From assembly GCA_963707145.1 (NCBI GenBank), contig CAVPOQ010000008.1:992001-1056000 (forward strand): a stretch of 64,000 nt of DNA. The letters are read 5' to 3'. The position numbers and the translations under genes are program-made. The DNA is from RPQJ01 sp963707145 (lineage in GTDB: Bacteria; Pseudomonadota; Gammaproteobacteria; Steroidobacterales; Steroidobacteraceae). Shown in pieces: positions 19,360-27,725 of the stretch. The notes under the pieces were generated by a model, which did no database searches, was not told the DNA's origin, and saw only the letters and a program-made list of their open reading frames with translations. The first letter of the stretch is position 1. The number at the start of each line of letters is the position of its first letter.

Positions 19360-19995
19360 GATTACCGCGAGCAGTACCGGCGCGAGCACATCCCGGCCCG
19401 CTACCGGGGTGGGCTGCACCTGCTGTTCACCTTCGGCATCGGCGGAACGGCGCTGCTGTGGGCGGCGCTGCAGGCCGAGCGGGTCACGGCGCTGGAGTGG
19501 CTCACGGTGCCGCTCGCGTTCCTGTACGCGAACCTCGCCGAGTACTGGGGGCATCGCGGGCCGATGCATCACCTGAAGCCCGGGCTGCGGCTGGTCTACG
19601 AGCGGCACACCCGCCAGCACCACCGCTTCTTCACGCACGAGCGCATGGCGCTCGACGGCCTGCGCGACCTGCGTGCCGTGCTGTTCCCGCCCGTGCTCAT
19701 GACGTTCTTCATCGCGGCGTTCATGCTGCCGGCCGGGCTGTTCCTCGCATGGATCGCCACGCCCAACGTCGGCTGGCTGTTCGTCGCGACCTCGCTCGCC
19801 TATTTCCTCAACTACGAATTCCTGCACCTGTCCTACCACCTGCCGCCGGGGCACCCGATCGCCCGCTGGGGGCTGGTCCGCCGCCTCGAGCGCCTGCACC
19901 GCGCGCACCACGACCCGCGGCTGATGGCGCATCGCAACTTCAACATCACCTATCCGATCTGCGACGCGCTGTTCGGGACGCTGGAGCGGAGGTAG
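19333..19995 (+). CDS. Fatty acid hydroxylase / sterol desaturase superfamily protein
   Basis: Di-iron integral membrane oxygenase of 220 residues. The four histidine clusters expected for PF04116 are visible: EYWGHRGPMHHLK, HTRQHHRFFTHERM, LHLSYHLPPGHP and RLHRAHHDPRLMAHRNFN. They lie between hydrophobic helices (TVPLAFLYANLA, FFIAAFMLPAGLFLAWIA). The N-terminus is a triple repeat MSTMSTMST encoded by three 9-bp units, so three starts (19333, 19342, 19351) are equally possible. Length and motif spacing are normal for bacterial members. The lipid or carotenoid substrate cannot be told from the sequence. Confidence 0.88.
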   Translation: MSTMSTMSTDYREQYRREHIPARYRGGLHLLFTFGIGGTALLWAALQAERVTALEWLTVPLAFLYANLAEYWGHRGPMHHLKPGLRLVYERHTRQHHRFFTHERMALDGLRDLRAVLFPPVLMTFFIAAFMLPAGLFLAWIATPNVGWLFVATSLAYFLNYEFLHLSYHLPPGHPIARWGLVRRLERLHRAHHDPRLMAHRNFNITYPICDALFGTLERR

Positions 19996-20021
19996 GCGGG
20001 CGGCGGCGGTCGCCGGTCTGC

Positions 20022-20955
20022 CTATCGCCTCATCCGGCGGCTGCGCCACAGGCCGTCCGCCGCGTACACCGCGAGCGCGGCCCAGATCAGCACGAAGCCC
20101 ACCGCGCGCGCCCGCGGGAACGGCTCGTGGAACACCAGCACGCCGATCAGGAACTGCAGCGTCGGCCCGACGTACTGCACGAGGCCCAGCGTCGACAGCG
20201 GGATGAGGCGCGCGCCGAAGGCGAACAGCGTGAGCGGCAATGCGGTGGCGAGGCCGCTGCCGAGCAGCAGCGCGGTGACCGCCGGCGTCGAACGGCCGAG
20301 CGCACCGCTGCCATTCGCCTCGGCCCACAGCAGCAGCGCCACGGCGAACGGGGCGAGCAGCAGCGTCTCGGTCGCGAGCCCCGGCACGGACTCCACCGCG
20401 ACCACCTTGCGGATCAGGCCATACAGCCCGAACGACGCCGCCAGCGCGAGCGCGATCCACGGCGGCCGCCCGGTGATCACGGTGAGATACGCCACGCCGA
20501 TCGCCGCCAGCGTCACCGCCAGCCACTGCGCGCGGTTCAGCCGCTCCTTCAGCACGAACACGCCGAGCACCACGTTGAGCAGCGGGTTGATGAAATACCC
20601 GAGGCTCGCCTCGACCGTGTGGCCATTGGTGACGGCCCAGACGTAGATCAGCCAGTTGACGCTGATGAGCGCGGCGGAGAGCGTGAGTCGCTTGCGCGAG
20701 ACGGGATCCGCGAGCGCTCGCCGCACCGCGCCCAGCTCGCCGCGCAGCGCGAGCCACGCGAACACCAGCAGGCAGCACCAGACGATGCGGTGCGCCATGA
20801 TCTCGAGCGCCGGGATCGCCGGACAGCGGCTTGAGGTACAGCGGGAACAGGCCCCACAGCACGAACGCCCCGACCGCGGCGGCGAGCCCGGTTGCGGCGG
20901 ACGGCCGCGGCGCCGCCGTCGTTGGCGTGGATGGGCTGCGCATGGGGGCGCGCAT
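20022..20955 (-). pseudogene. rarD: RarD family EamA transporter (one frameshift)
   Basis: Ten-helix drug/metabolite-type exporter related to E. coli RarD. The N-terminus reads AAAVGAFVLWGLFPLYLKPL. After a one-base insertion near 20822 it resumes as AIPALEIMAHRIVWCCLLVF, matching the RarD pattern of PAxEILxHRVxWS. The rest, including TLSAALISVNWLIYVWAVTN, GYFINPLLNVVLGVFVLKER and LQFLIGVLVFHEPFPRARAV, is complete to the stop at 20022. Removing one base of the CCGG restores a normal ~300-residue protein, so the gene is probably functional. The start (20955 or 20943) is not settled. RarD substrates are unproven in general. Confidence 0.87.
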
Positions 20956-21058
20956 TGTGGCAGATCCGTCGCCTGCGGAAATCCACGAGCGCGCGCCGCG
21001 AGCGCGCTGCGGCAAGCTGTCCCGGTCCCGCACGCATGACGCCACGCCGACACCGATC

Positions 21059-21418
21059 GTGACCCTCGAGACGCCCCGCCTGCAGCGCGAGCACCGCACC
21101 ATGACCGCCATGGTCGGGATCTACTGCCGCGACCATCACGGCGCCGGCGCGCAGGCGCCTTGCACCGAGTGCCGCGAGTTCCTCGGGTACGCGGAACGCC
21201 GGCTCGAGAAGTGCCCCTACGGCGAGGCCAAGCCGACCTGCGCACGCTGCCCGATCCACTGCTACAAGCCGGCGCAGCGCGAGCATGCGAAGGTGGTGAT
21301 GCGCTATGCGGGGCCGCGGATGCCGCGGCGCCATCCCTGGCTCGCTCTCCTGCACGTGCTCGACAAGCTGCGTCGCGTCGAGCACCCGATGGAGGTCCGC
21401 AGGCGCGGACGCTCCTGA
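21059..21418 (+). CDS. Nitrous-oxide-stimulated-promoter family protein (PF11756-like)
   Basis: Small cysteine-rich cytosolic protein, 119 residues from GTG 21059, or 105 from ATG 21101. The family pattern is clear: MTAMVGIYCRDHHG, then CTECREFLGYAERRLEKCPY, then GEAKPTCARCPIHCYKP, then MRYAGPRMPRRHP. The cysteines look metal-binding. The GTG start is preferred because relatives have an ...R-E-x-R-T- lead-in before the IYCRDHH stretch, which here is LQREHRT. The gene diverges from rarD. Despite the name, no molecular function is established. Confidence 0.85.
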   Translation: MTLETPRLQREHRTMTAMVGIYCRDHHGAGAQAPCTECREFLGYAERRLEKCPYGEAKPTCARCPIHCYKPAQREHAKVVMRYAGPRMPRRHPWLALLHVLDKLRRVEHPMEVRRRGRS

Positions 21419-21430
21419 CCGCGGGCCGCC

Positions 21431-21622
21431 TCAGGCGGCGCGCACCCCGCGGGCGCCGAGCTGCGGCGAGCGCTCGGCCACCTGGTCCTTGAGGAAGCCG
21501 TTCTGCGGCCGCCACTCGATCTGATCGAGCTTGCGGCGCAGCGCCTCCGCGTCCCCGTCTGCCACCAGGCGGGCCCGGGGCGAGATCCGAAGGCTGCGAT
21601 TGCTGATCCAGCTGAGTTCCAT
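21431..21622 (-). CDS. Small hypothetical protein
   Basis: Protein of 63 residues from ATG 21622, with GGAG eight bases upstream (GTGGAGCACTACGC). It begins MELSWISNRSLRISPRARLV. The amphipathic stretch GDAEALRRKLDQIEWRPQNG looks like a real protein rather than an arginine-rich shadow. It converges with the preceding gene 12 bp away. No family was recognised. Confidence 0.55.
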   Translation of the reverse strand: MELSWISNRSLRISPRARLVADGDAEALRRKLDQIEWRPQNGFLKDQVAERSPQLGARGVRAA

Positions 21623-21999
21623 GCGTAGTGCTCCACGAGACCTGAGGCGATGTTGCGCATGGACTGTTGCAGGATGCGTGCCAACCGCTGCCGGGGCTCG
21701 GAAATCGTGTGTTTGCGCGCGGGGCCGGCGCAATCGACCCGCGACGTTGTCAATCCGGGCGACAGCATTGCGGCGTGATTACTGCCGCGGGCAGGGCCGG
21801 GACCGTGAACCGCGTCACGGCTTCGCGGACCGATCGCGCCGCGGCGCGACATAAGCGGTCGGGCGCGGCGGCCGAGAACTGTAAGGATTGTCGACAGCTT
21901 GCGGGCAGCCCGCGCGGTGATCAGCGGGAACAAAGTCCGTACGACCCGTCCAGAATAGCGAACGGCCGCTTTCTGGTCGTGGCCTGACCGGCCGGAGTC
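21623..21999. other. Gap left of the insertion sequence
   Basis: No gene was seen. The stretch presumably holds the promoter of the small minus-strand gene and the DNA flanking the insertion sequence. A TTGACA exists on the minus strand near 21750 but has no good -10 partner. Confidence 0.45.
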
Positions 22000-22023
22000 G
22001 GCCTATTGTGTTGAAAAACTCGG
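22000..22023 (+). repeat. Left terminal inverted repeat of the IS
   Basis: Exact reverse complement of 23592-23615 over all 24 positions. The transposase start lies 63 bp inside it. Confidence 0.95.
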
Positions 22024-22086
22024 CGAACTGCCATCGTTTGGCGTTGTCTGAAGAAGCAGAACAACGAGCGACGGGGTAACGCCGCG

Positions 22087-23474
22087 ATGATGGGACAGCA
22101 GGGTGCCGCACAAGAGCAGCTCTTCTACGCCTTCAGCATCGAGTCTCACGTTCCTGTCGACCACCTTCTTCGGCGCATCGACCGCGTCCTTGATCTAACC
22201 GATCTGCGGCAGCATCTCGCGCCGTTCTACAGCCATACCGGCCGCCCTTCGATCGATCCCGAGCTGATGATCCGGATGCTGATCGTCGGCTACTGCTTTG
22301 CCATCCGGTCCGAGCGCAGGCTGTGCGAGGAAGTGCATCTGAACCTGGCCTACCGCTGGTTTTGCCGCCTTGGCCTCGAGCAGCCTGTACCGGAGCACTC
22401 GACCTTCTCCAAGAACCGCCACGGCCGCTTCCGCGACAGCGGCACCTTCCGCTGGCTGTTCGATGAGGTGCTGCGCCGCTGCATGGCAGCCGGACTGGTC
22501 AAGGGCGAAGGCTTTGCCGTCGATGCGAGCGTCGTCGCGGCAGATGCCAGCGGCCAGCGCAGCGTTCCTGGAACGACCAGCATCGACTGGAACGACGAGC
22601 GACTGCGCACCCGTGCCGTGCGCGAGTATCTTGCGGCGCTCGACGAGTCGCGTGCGCCGCCGAAGAGCGTGTCGCTGACCGATCCGCAGGCGAGCTGGAC
22701 CTGCGCGCCAGGCGGCCCCGCCTTCTTCGCGTACTCGACCAACTACCTGATCGATGTCGAGCACGGCGTCATCGTGGACGTCGAAGCGACGCCGGCCAAC
22801 CGCTCGAACGAAGTGGAGTCGACGAAGCGCATGATCGAGCGCGTCGAAGCAACCTTCGCCCTGAAGCCCGAGCGGCTTATCGGTGACATGGCGTACGGCG
22901 GCCGCGCCGATGCTGGCGTGGCTCGTCGACGACAAGGGCATCGAGCCGCATGTGCCTGTCTGGGACAAGACGCAGCGCACGGACGGCACGCTCTCGAGCT
23001 CCGACTTCGTGTGGAACGAGCAGGCCGACGAGTACCGCTGTCCGCAGGGCCAACCGCTGCGCAACCGGTGGCGCGCGTTCAGCAACCCGCGCGGCCGTGT
23101 CATCACGCACGCGGGCGCCATCATCTACCGCTCGAGCCATCAAGCATGCAAAGACTGCCCGCTGAAGGCGCGGTGCTGCCCGAACACGCCGACCCGCAAG
23201 ATCGCACGCAGCGTTCACGAGGAAGCCCGCGACGTAGCCCGCCGTATCAACGCGAGCGACCAGTACCGGCGAGTCGCGAAAGCAGCGCAAGAAAGTCGAG
23301 ATGCTGTTCGCGCACCTCAAACGGATCTTGCGGCTCGACCGGTTACGACTGCGAGGCCTGTCCGGTGCCTTCGACGAGTTCACACTCGCGGCCACAGCGC
23401 AGAACTTGCGACGCCTGGCGAAGCTGCCGGGCAGGGTCCGCCGCCCGATCACGGGCATTCCTGCGCCTGCTTGA
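22087..23474 (+). pseudogene. IS1182-family transposase (frame broken twice)
   Basis: DDE transposase of about 460 residues. The N-terminal domain (DUF772-type) reads VPVDHLLRRIDRVLDLTDLR, then SIDPELMIRMLIVGYCFAIR and VPEHSTFSKNRHGRFRDS. The catalytic core includes GEGFAVDASVVAADAS (first Asp) and LIGDMAYGG (second Asp). Past a one-base shift near 22900 the cysteine-rich insert follows (YRSSHQACKDCPLKARCCPN). After another shift near 23270 comes KKVEMLFAHLKRILRLDRLR, with the final Glu in KKVEML. Both shifts act as +1 insertions, the same signature seen in host genes, so the element may be active. No slippery heptamer supports programmed frameshifting. Confidence 0.88.
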
Positions 23475-23591
23475 GGCGCAGACGAGCGATCGAGGCGCGG
23501 ATCGGCCGCAAAAGCTGGTCAGAAGACGCTCGTCGCAGCGAAACAGTCCGGGAACGAATGCGCTCAACCGGGTTCAGCGCGTGACTTCCGA

Positions 23592-23615
23592 CCGAGTTTT
23601 TCAACACAATAGGCC
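23592..23615 (+). repeat. Right terminal inverted repeat of the IS
   Basis: Exact reverse complement of the left end at 22000-22023. It lies 117 bp after the reconstructed transposase stop. Confidence 0.95.
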
Positions 23616-23688
23616 ACAAGCGGACGACCGGAACGCAGAGGCGTTTGAGACAGGCGGTCCACCGCGCTGATATTTTTGGGCGGTCCGC

Positions 23689-23877
23689 GTGGACCTTGCG
23701 CGGCCAAGGATCATCGTCGCCGAATCCGCGGCCGTTGGGCTCTACATCGCTCAGAAGGCGGGCAAGCTCATCCCGTCGGATTTACACGGCCGCACGCGAG
23801 AGACGCAATGGTGTTTCGCCGCCATGAACACTCGAGCCGCCCTCTTTCAGATCGCGTTGGACCGACATGAAAGATGA
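23689..23877 (+). pseudogene. Glutathione S-transferase fragment
   Basis: The reading frame gives RIIVAESAAVGLYIAQKAGK, then LIPSDLHGRTRETQWCFAAM, then NTRAALFQIALDRHER and a stop. This matches the junction of the GST thioredoxin-fold domain (the ESxAIxxYLAEK glutathione-binding segment) with the start of the helical domain (QWCFAALNT). The first ~50 residues of a GST and most of the helical domain are missing. The fragment begins about 75 bp inside the flank of the IS right end. A further +1 shift at 23870 would continue GST-like sequence (EKDDDPVVGALHSEA) into the start of the next frame. It is probably a relic of IS-associated rearrangement. Confidence 0.7.
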
Positions 23878-24853
23878 TGATCCAGTTGTAGGTGCTCTCC
23901 ACTCCGAAGCGCCCCGATCCAGCGAAGATGCCATGTCTTCTGAGCGCCTTGACCCGAGTCGCATTCCTTCGGTGGCACCGGGAGGCATCGCACGGCAGCG
24001 CATGCGCGTCGCCGGCCGGACGCTGGGCTCGCTGCTGCTGGGTGGTGCGGCGGTCCTAGGCTCGGTGCTGGTCTTCCGGCAGGGCCTGCTGCCGCTGATC
24101 GACGCGGTGTTCAAACCTGGGCCCGAATTGCTCAGTGGGTTCAGGCGCGCCGGCATCCTGCTGTCGGCAATGGCGAGCTACTGGGCTTACGTGCATTGGC
24201 ATGAAAGACGCGAAGCGACCGAGCTGCGGCTGCGGCCGGTTCACCTGATGCTTGGCGGCGCAAGCGGCACCGTCCTGGTAGCGTTGCCGATCGCCGTGCT
24301 GTTCGCGCTCGGCGCCTACGAAAAGGTGCTGTTCCGTGGCGTCTCGCCGGCGCTGTGGAGCGTGGCGGTCCTCATCGGCATCGCGGCCGTCCTGGAAGAA
24401 CTGGTCTACCGCTGCCTGTTGTTCCGGCTGCTGGAGCGGGCCTTGGGAACGAGCATTGCGCTGGTTGCACAGGCGTTGATATTCGCCGTGGGGCACTTGG
24501 AAAACGTCCCCCAGGGCAGGACTGGCGATGTGGTGGCGATGCTGGTGTCGGTGACCTTGCTGGGCCTGCTGTGGGGCGGACTGTTCGTCCTGGCGCGCAA
24601 CCTGTGGGTGGTGGCCGCCAATCACGCGGCGTGGAACTTCACCATACTGCTCAGCGGCGTGCCGCTTTCCGGCATCGAGGACTGGCGCGCGCTGGCGCCG
24701 TTCGAAAGCCGCTATGCCGGGCCCGACTGGCTGACCGGGGGCATGTTCGGTCCGGAAAGTTCGCTGCTGGTGATCGTGTCGACCACGGTCGCGGTTGCGC
24801 TGCTGCTGCGCGCGGCACGGCGGCGTGGGGTCTTCCTCGTGCCGGCGACCTAG
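23867..24853 (+). CDS. CPBP (Abi/CAAX-like) intramembrane metalloprotease
   Basis: Membrane protein with about eight helices and the CPBP active-site set. EELVYR (the EExxxR motif) is in AAVLEELVYRCLLFRLLER, followed by FAVGHLENVPQG (FxxxH) and NHAAWNFTILLSG (HxxxN/B-type). Family members are glutamate/metal proteases used in prenyl-protein processing, bacteriocin immunity or unknown roles. ATG 23867 gives 328 residues. The first ~22 look like leftover GST sequence, so ATG 23933 (MSSERLDPSRIP) may be the true start. An attC-type site follows the stop by 114 bp in the orientation expected for a gene cassette, suggesting integron acquisition. Confidence 0.85.
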   Translation: MKDDDPVVGALHSEAPRSSEDAMSSERLDPSRIPSVAPGGIARQRMRVAGRTLGSLLLGGAAVLGSVLVFRQGLLPLIDAVFKPGPELLSGFRRAGILLSAMASYWAYVHWHERREATELRLRPVHLMLGGASGTVLVALPIAVLFALGAYEKVLFRGVSPALWSVAVLIGIAAVLEELVYRCLLFRLLERALGTSIALVAQALIFAVGHLENVPQGRTGDVVAMLVSVTLLGLLWGGLFVLARNLWVVAANHAAWNFTILLSGVPLSGIEDWRALAPFESRYAGPDWLTGGMFGPESSLLVIVSTTVAVALLLRAARRRGVFLVPAT

Positions 24854-24967
24854 ACCGGCAGGCGCTCGGCTTCGGTATCCGGCGCGACGTTGACGAAGCC
24901 GTTGGCAGCTAAGCGCACCTTCAGGCTGATCCTTTGGTCGTGTCCGTCACTTGCCCTGCCGGTGCGG
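24854..24967. other. Segment between the CPBP stop and the attC site
   Basis: No full gene. A 39-codon minus-strand frame ending at 24850 (SLKVRLAANGFVNVAPDTEA, then ERLPV) has protein-like composition. It may be the tail of a lost gene, but it is too short to name. Confidence 0.35.
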
Positions 24968-25027
24968 GCCTAACAGTTGATTCAAGCCGAAGCCGCTTCG
25001 CGGCTCGGCTTAACCCAGACGTCGAGC
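24968..25027 (+). repeat. Integron attC (59-base-element) recombination site
   Basis: A 60-bp imperfect inverted repeat. The left end GCCTAAC (24968-24974) fits R'' RYYYAAC perfectly. The right end GTCGAGC (25021-25027) fits R' GTTRRRY at 6/7. The interior is a long hairpin in which AAGCCG-A-AGCCGC pairs with GCGGCT-CGGCTT around a TTC loop. The single unpaired A (24990) is like the extrahelical base that directs IntI strand choice. From memory the interior closely resembles aadA-type attC sites. It is oriented so that the upstream cassette gene reads left to right. No integrase gene is in the window. Confidence 0.82.
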
Positions 25028-25233
25028 GTCTGCTTTGCAGCGCGACCAACTTCTGCTAGAGGTCGACTGGAGACCTCGCCGGCCGCAACAAGCGGACGTT
25101 CCGGCATGGTCTCCAGAGACGGTGATGGAGGCGCTGGCCACCTCCCGGGGCGGGCAGGAGGTCAGCGTGCCAAGAGCCGGGCTACGACGGGCGACGCCTT
25201 ACGGACCATACCGTCCGCAATCAGCGGTGTTGC
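25028..25233. other. Short gap right of the attC site
   Basis: No gene or clear signal was seen between the attC site and the end of the nitroreductase gene. Confidence 0.4.
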
Positions 25234-25905
25234 TCAGAACCCGCGCAGCGTCGCGATCTCCGCGAGTGGCGCGCGGTCGGTGCGCAGCCGATTGATCGGT
25301 GCGGACTCGTCGCGCCAGCCGAGTGCCATGCCCGAGAACAGCAGCAGTTCCTGCGGCAGGCCGAGGAACCCGCCGACCGTGCCGTGCCACGCCGACCACG
25401 CCTCCTGCGCGCAGGTGTGCAGGCCGTGCTCGCGCGCGAGCAGCATGACGCTCTGCATGTACATGCCGAGGTCGGACCACTGCGGCGGGCCCATGCGCCG
25501 GTCGAGGCAGAAGAAGAGTCCGACCGGGGCGCCGAAGAACTCGAAGTTGCGCGCGAACTGCAGCAGGCGACCGAACTTGTCCTCACGCTTCACGCCGATC
25601 GTCGCGTAGAGGTCCTCGCCGCACTTGTAGCGCCGCGAGCGGTACGGCTCCCACAACTCGGGCGGGTAGATGTCGTACTCCGGCGGCTCGCCGCGCGGGT
25701 GTGCCGGCATGGCCGCCTTGACGCGCGCCACGAGCTCGGCGAGCGGCGCACCGGCGAGCGCGTGGACGTGCCACGGCTGCAGGTTGCCGCCGGAGGGCGC
25801 CTGGCGCGCCGCGTCGAGGATCGCGCGCACCGTCGATTCGGGCACCGGCGTTGGCAGGAAGGCGCGGCAGCTCATGCGGGTCGCGAGCGCTTCGGTCACG
25901 TTCAC
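25234..25905 (-). CDS. Nitroreductase family FMN protein
   Basis: FMN-dependent NAD(P)H oxidoreductase, 223 residues. GTG 25905 is chosen because GGAGG lies seven bases upstream (GGAGGATTGCAAGTG), although the frame continues to 25947. Family marks are TRMSCRAFLPTPVPESTV and ARQAPSGGNLQPWHVH (FMN phosphate site). QSVMLLAREHGLHTCAQEAW and the C-terminal GMALGWRDESAPINRLRTDR follow. The gene is divergent from an MFS gene, with only 40 bp between starts. The natural substrate is unknown. Confidence 0.93.
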   Translation of the reverse strand: MNVTEALATRMSCRAFLPTPVPESTVRAILDAARQAPSGGNLQPWHVHALAGAPLAELVARVKAAMPAHPRGEPPEYDIYPPELWEPYRSRRYKCGEDLYATIGVKREDKFGRLLQFARNFEFFGAPVGLFFCLDRRMGPPQWSDLGMYMQSVMLLAREHGLHTCAQEAWSAWHGTVGGFLGLPQELLLFSGMALGWRDESAPINRLRTDRAPLAEIATLRGF

Positions 25906-25945
25906 TTGCAATCCTCCGGCGGGAACCGCGATTCTCGCAGCCCGC

Positions 25946-27163
25946 ATGACCCGGCGTCACAAGATCCTGCTGCTCACCGGCCTGTACGTCGCGCAGGGGC
26001 TGCCGTTCGGCTTCTTCACGCAGGCGCTGCCGGTGCTGCTGCGCGACGCGGGGCTGTCGCTCAAGGCGATCAGCGCCACGAGCCTGCTGTTCCTGCCCTG
26101 GGCGCTCAAGTTCCTGTGGGCGCCGTTCGTGGACCGCTACGGCACGCGCAGGCAATGGCTGCTGCCGCTGCAGGTCGCCTCGGTCGCCGGCGCGCTGCTG
26201 CTCTCGCAGGTGGATCTCTCGCGCGGCTACGTCGCCGTGCTGGCGGCCGCCTTCCTCTTCAACCTGATCGCCGCCTGCCAGGACGTGGCGACCGACGGGC
26301 TCGCCGTGCGCATGCTCGACACACGCGAGCGCGGGCTCGCCAACGGCATCCAGGTGGGCGCCTACCGCGTCGGCATGATCCTCGGCGGCGGGCTGCTGCT
26401 GTGGATCTTCGCGCGCACGGACTGGTCCACGATGTTCCTGTGCATGGCGGCGCTGCTCGCGCTCACCGTGCTGCCGGTGCTGCCGCTGCGCGAGCCGCCG
26501 CGGGCCGCACCGGATCCCCGCGATACGCCCGCCCGGCTGGCGCTCGGCTGGGCGCGGCGTCTGCGCGTGCCGGGCATGCTCGCGTTCGTGGCGCTCATCT
26601 GCTGCTACAAGTTCGGCGACTCGATGGTGGCCACGCTGGTCGGCCCGTTCCTGCGCGACCAGGGCGTCTCGAAGGAGACCATCGCGCTGATGAAGGGCAC
26701 GGTGGGCTCGGTCGCGAGCCTCGCGGGTGCGGCACTCGGCGGCTGGTACGCGTTCCGCGCCGGGCGGCGGCGCGCGCTGCTGGTCTGCGGCCTGCTGCAG
26801 TCGGCGAGCCTGCTGTGCTACGTCGCGGCCGCATTCGGCTTTGGCGGGCTCCCGATGCTGTGGGCGGGCAGCGTCGCCGAGCACCTGCTCGGCGGCATGG
26901 CGACGGTGGCGCTGTTCACGCTGATGATGGACGCCTCCGATCCCGAGCACGCCGGCACCGACTACACGCTGCTCGCCTGTGCCGTGGTGTTCGCGATGGG
27001 GCTCGCCAACTTCACCGGCGCGACGATCGCCGACGCGTACGGCTACGCGCCGACGTTCGTCGCCGGGTTCGTGCTCTCGGTCATCGGCTGCCTGGTGCTG
27101 GTGCGCAGTCTCGATGCGCGGCACGGGCCGGCGCGGCTGCAGCCGGTGTGGCAGCCGGCGTGA
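25946..27163 (+). CDS. AmpG-like MFS transporter
   Basis: Inner-membrane transporter of 405 residues with about 12 helices, in the AmpG / peptide-acetyl-CoA-transporter branch of the MFS. The N-terminus LLTGLYVAQGLPFGFFTQAL and the motifs WALKFLWAPFVDRYGTRRQW and NLIAACQDVATDGLAVRML are those of AmpG-type permeases. AmpG imports anhydromuropeptides for cell-wall recycling. The ATG at 25946 is the first start after the divergent nitroreductase. No recycling amidase or beta-lactamase regulator is nearby, so the muropeptide role is a family-level inference. Confidence 0.88.
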   Translation: MTRRHKILLLTGLYVAQGLPFGFFTQALPVLLRDAGLSLKAISATSLLFLPWALKFLWAPFVDRYGTRRQWLLPLQVASVAGALLLSQVDLSRGYVAVLAAAFLFNLIAACQDVATDGLAVRMLDTRERGLANGIQVGAYRVGMILGGGLLLWIFARTDWSTMFLCMAALLALTVLPVLPLREPPRAAPDPRDTPARLALGWARRLRVPGMLAFVALICCYKFGDSMVATLVGPFLRDQGVSKETIALMKGTVGSVASLAGAALGGWYAFRAGRRRALLVCGLLQSASLLCYVAAAFGFGGLPMLWAGSVAEHLLGGMATVALFTLMMDASDPEHAGTDYTLLACAVVFAMGLANFTGATIADAYGYAPTFVAGFVLSVIGCLVLVRSLDARHGPARLQPVWQPA

Positions 27164-27212
27164 GGCTCGCCGCAGCGGGCGAAATTCGCTAGGCTCGCCG
27201 CGCGAGGTGAGC

Positions 27213-27719
27213 ATGGAAGAACTCAGGGCGCTGGTCGCCGAGATCCCCGATTTCCCGAAGCCCGGCATCCTGTTCCGGGACATCAGTCCGCTGCTGCGCC
27301 ACCGCTTCGGCCAGACCATCGACACGCTCGACGGGCTGTTCTCCGAGGTGGAGTGGGACGAGGTGGACGCGGTCGCCGGGATCGAGTCGCGCGGTTTCAT
27401 CCTCGCCGCCGCGCTTGCGGAGCGCCGCGGCAAGGGCTTCGTGCCGATCCGCAAGAAGGGCAAGCTGCCGCCGCCGGTGATCGACGTCGCCTACGACCTC
27501 GAGTACGGCTCCGGCGTGCTCGAGATGCAGACCGGGCGCGGTCGCCTGCTGCTCGTCGACGACGTGCTCGCAACCGGCGGCACGCTGGGCGCCTCGGTGC
27601 TGCTCGCCGGCCGCGCGGGTTATGCGCTGCACGGAATCGGCGTGCTGATCGACCTCGGGCTGGTGCCCGGCTTCCGCTGCGGCGACTTCGAGCCCCGCGC
27701 GGTGCTGCGCTACGGCTGA
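27213..27719 (+). CDS. apt: Adenine phosphoribosyltransferase
   Basis: Purine salvage enzyme converting adenine and PRPP to AMP and pyrophosphate, in the cytoplasm. The 168 residues begin MEELRALVAEIPDFPKPGIL at ATG 27213, preceded by GAGGTGA. Diagnostic motifs are FRDISPLL, AGIESRGFILAAALA, VPIRKKGKLP and the PRPP loop LLLVDDVLATGGTLGAS. Length and all signature residues are normal. A Tet-type MFS gene starts six bases after its stop, and glnE then overlaps that gene, so the three may be one transcript. Confidence 0.97.
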   Translation: MEELRALVAEIPDFPKPGILFRDISPLLRHRFGQTIDTLDGLFSEVEWDEVDAVAGIESRGFILAAALAERRGKGFVPIRKKGKLPPPVIDVAYDLEYGSGVLEMQTGRGRLLLVDDVLATGGTLGASVLLAGRAGYALHGIGVLIDLGLVPGFRCGDFEPRAVLRYG

Positions 27720-27725
27720 GCGGCC

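Larger units (their letters stand above)
22000..23615 (+). mobile_element. IS1182-family insertion sequence
   Basis: About 1.6 kb, bounded by perfect 24-bp inverted repeats (22000-22023 and 23592-23615) that contain TATTGTGTTGAAAAACTC. It encodes one DDE transposase. The outermost four bases of both ends are GGCC. Because GGCC is its own reverse complement, it can be read either as the end of a 24-bp repeat or as a 4-bp target duplication flanking 20-bp repeats. No other direct repeat flanks the element. Confidence 0.92.

Noticed and set aside
22087..23474. Programmed ribosomal frameshifting in the transposase
   Set aside because: There is no slippery heptamer or downstream structure at either break, and both breaks match the one-base insertion pattern seen in unrelated host genes.
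24850..24967. Minus-strand gene ending ERLPV at 24850
   Set aside because: Only about 39 codons between stops, no start with a ribosome site, and it runs up to the attC site. At most a relic.
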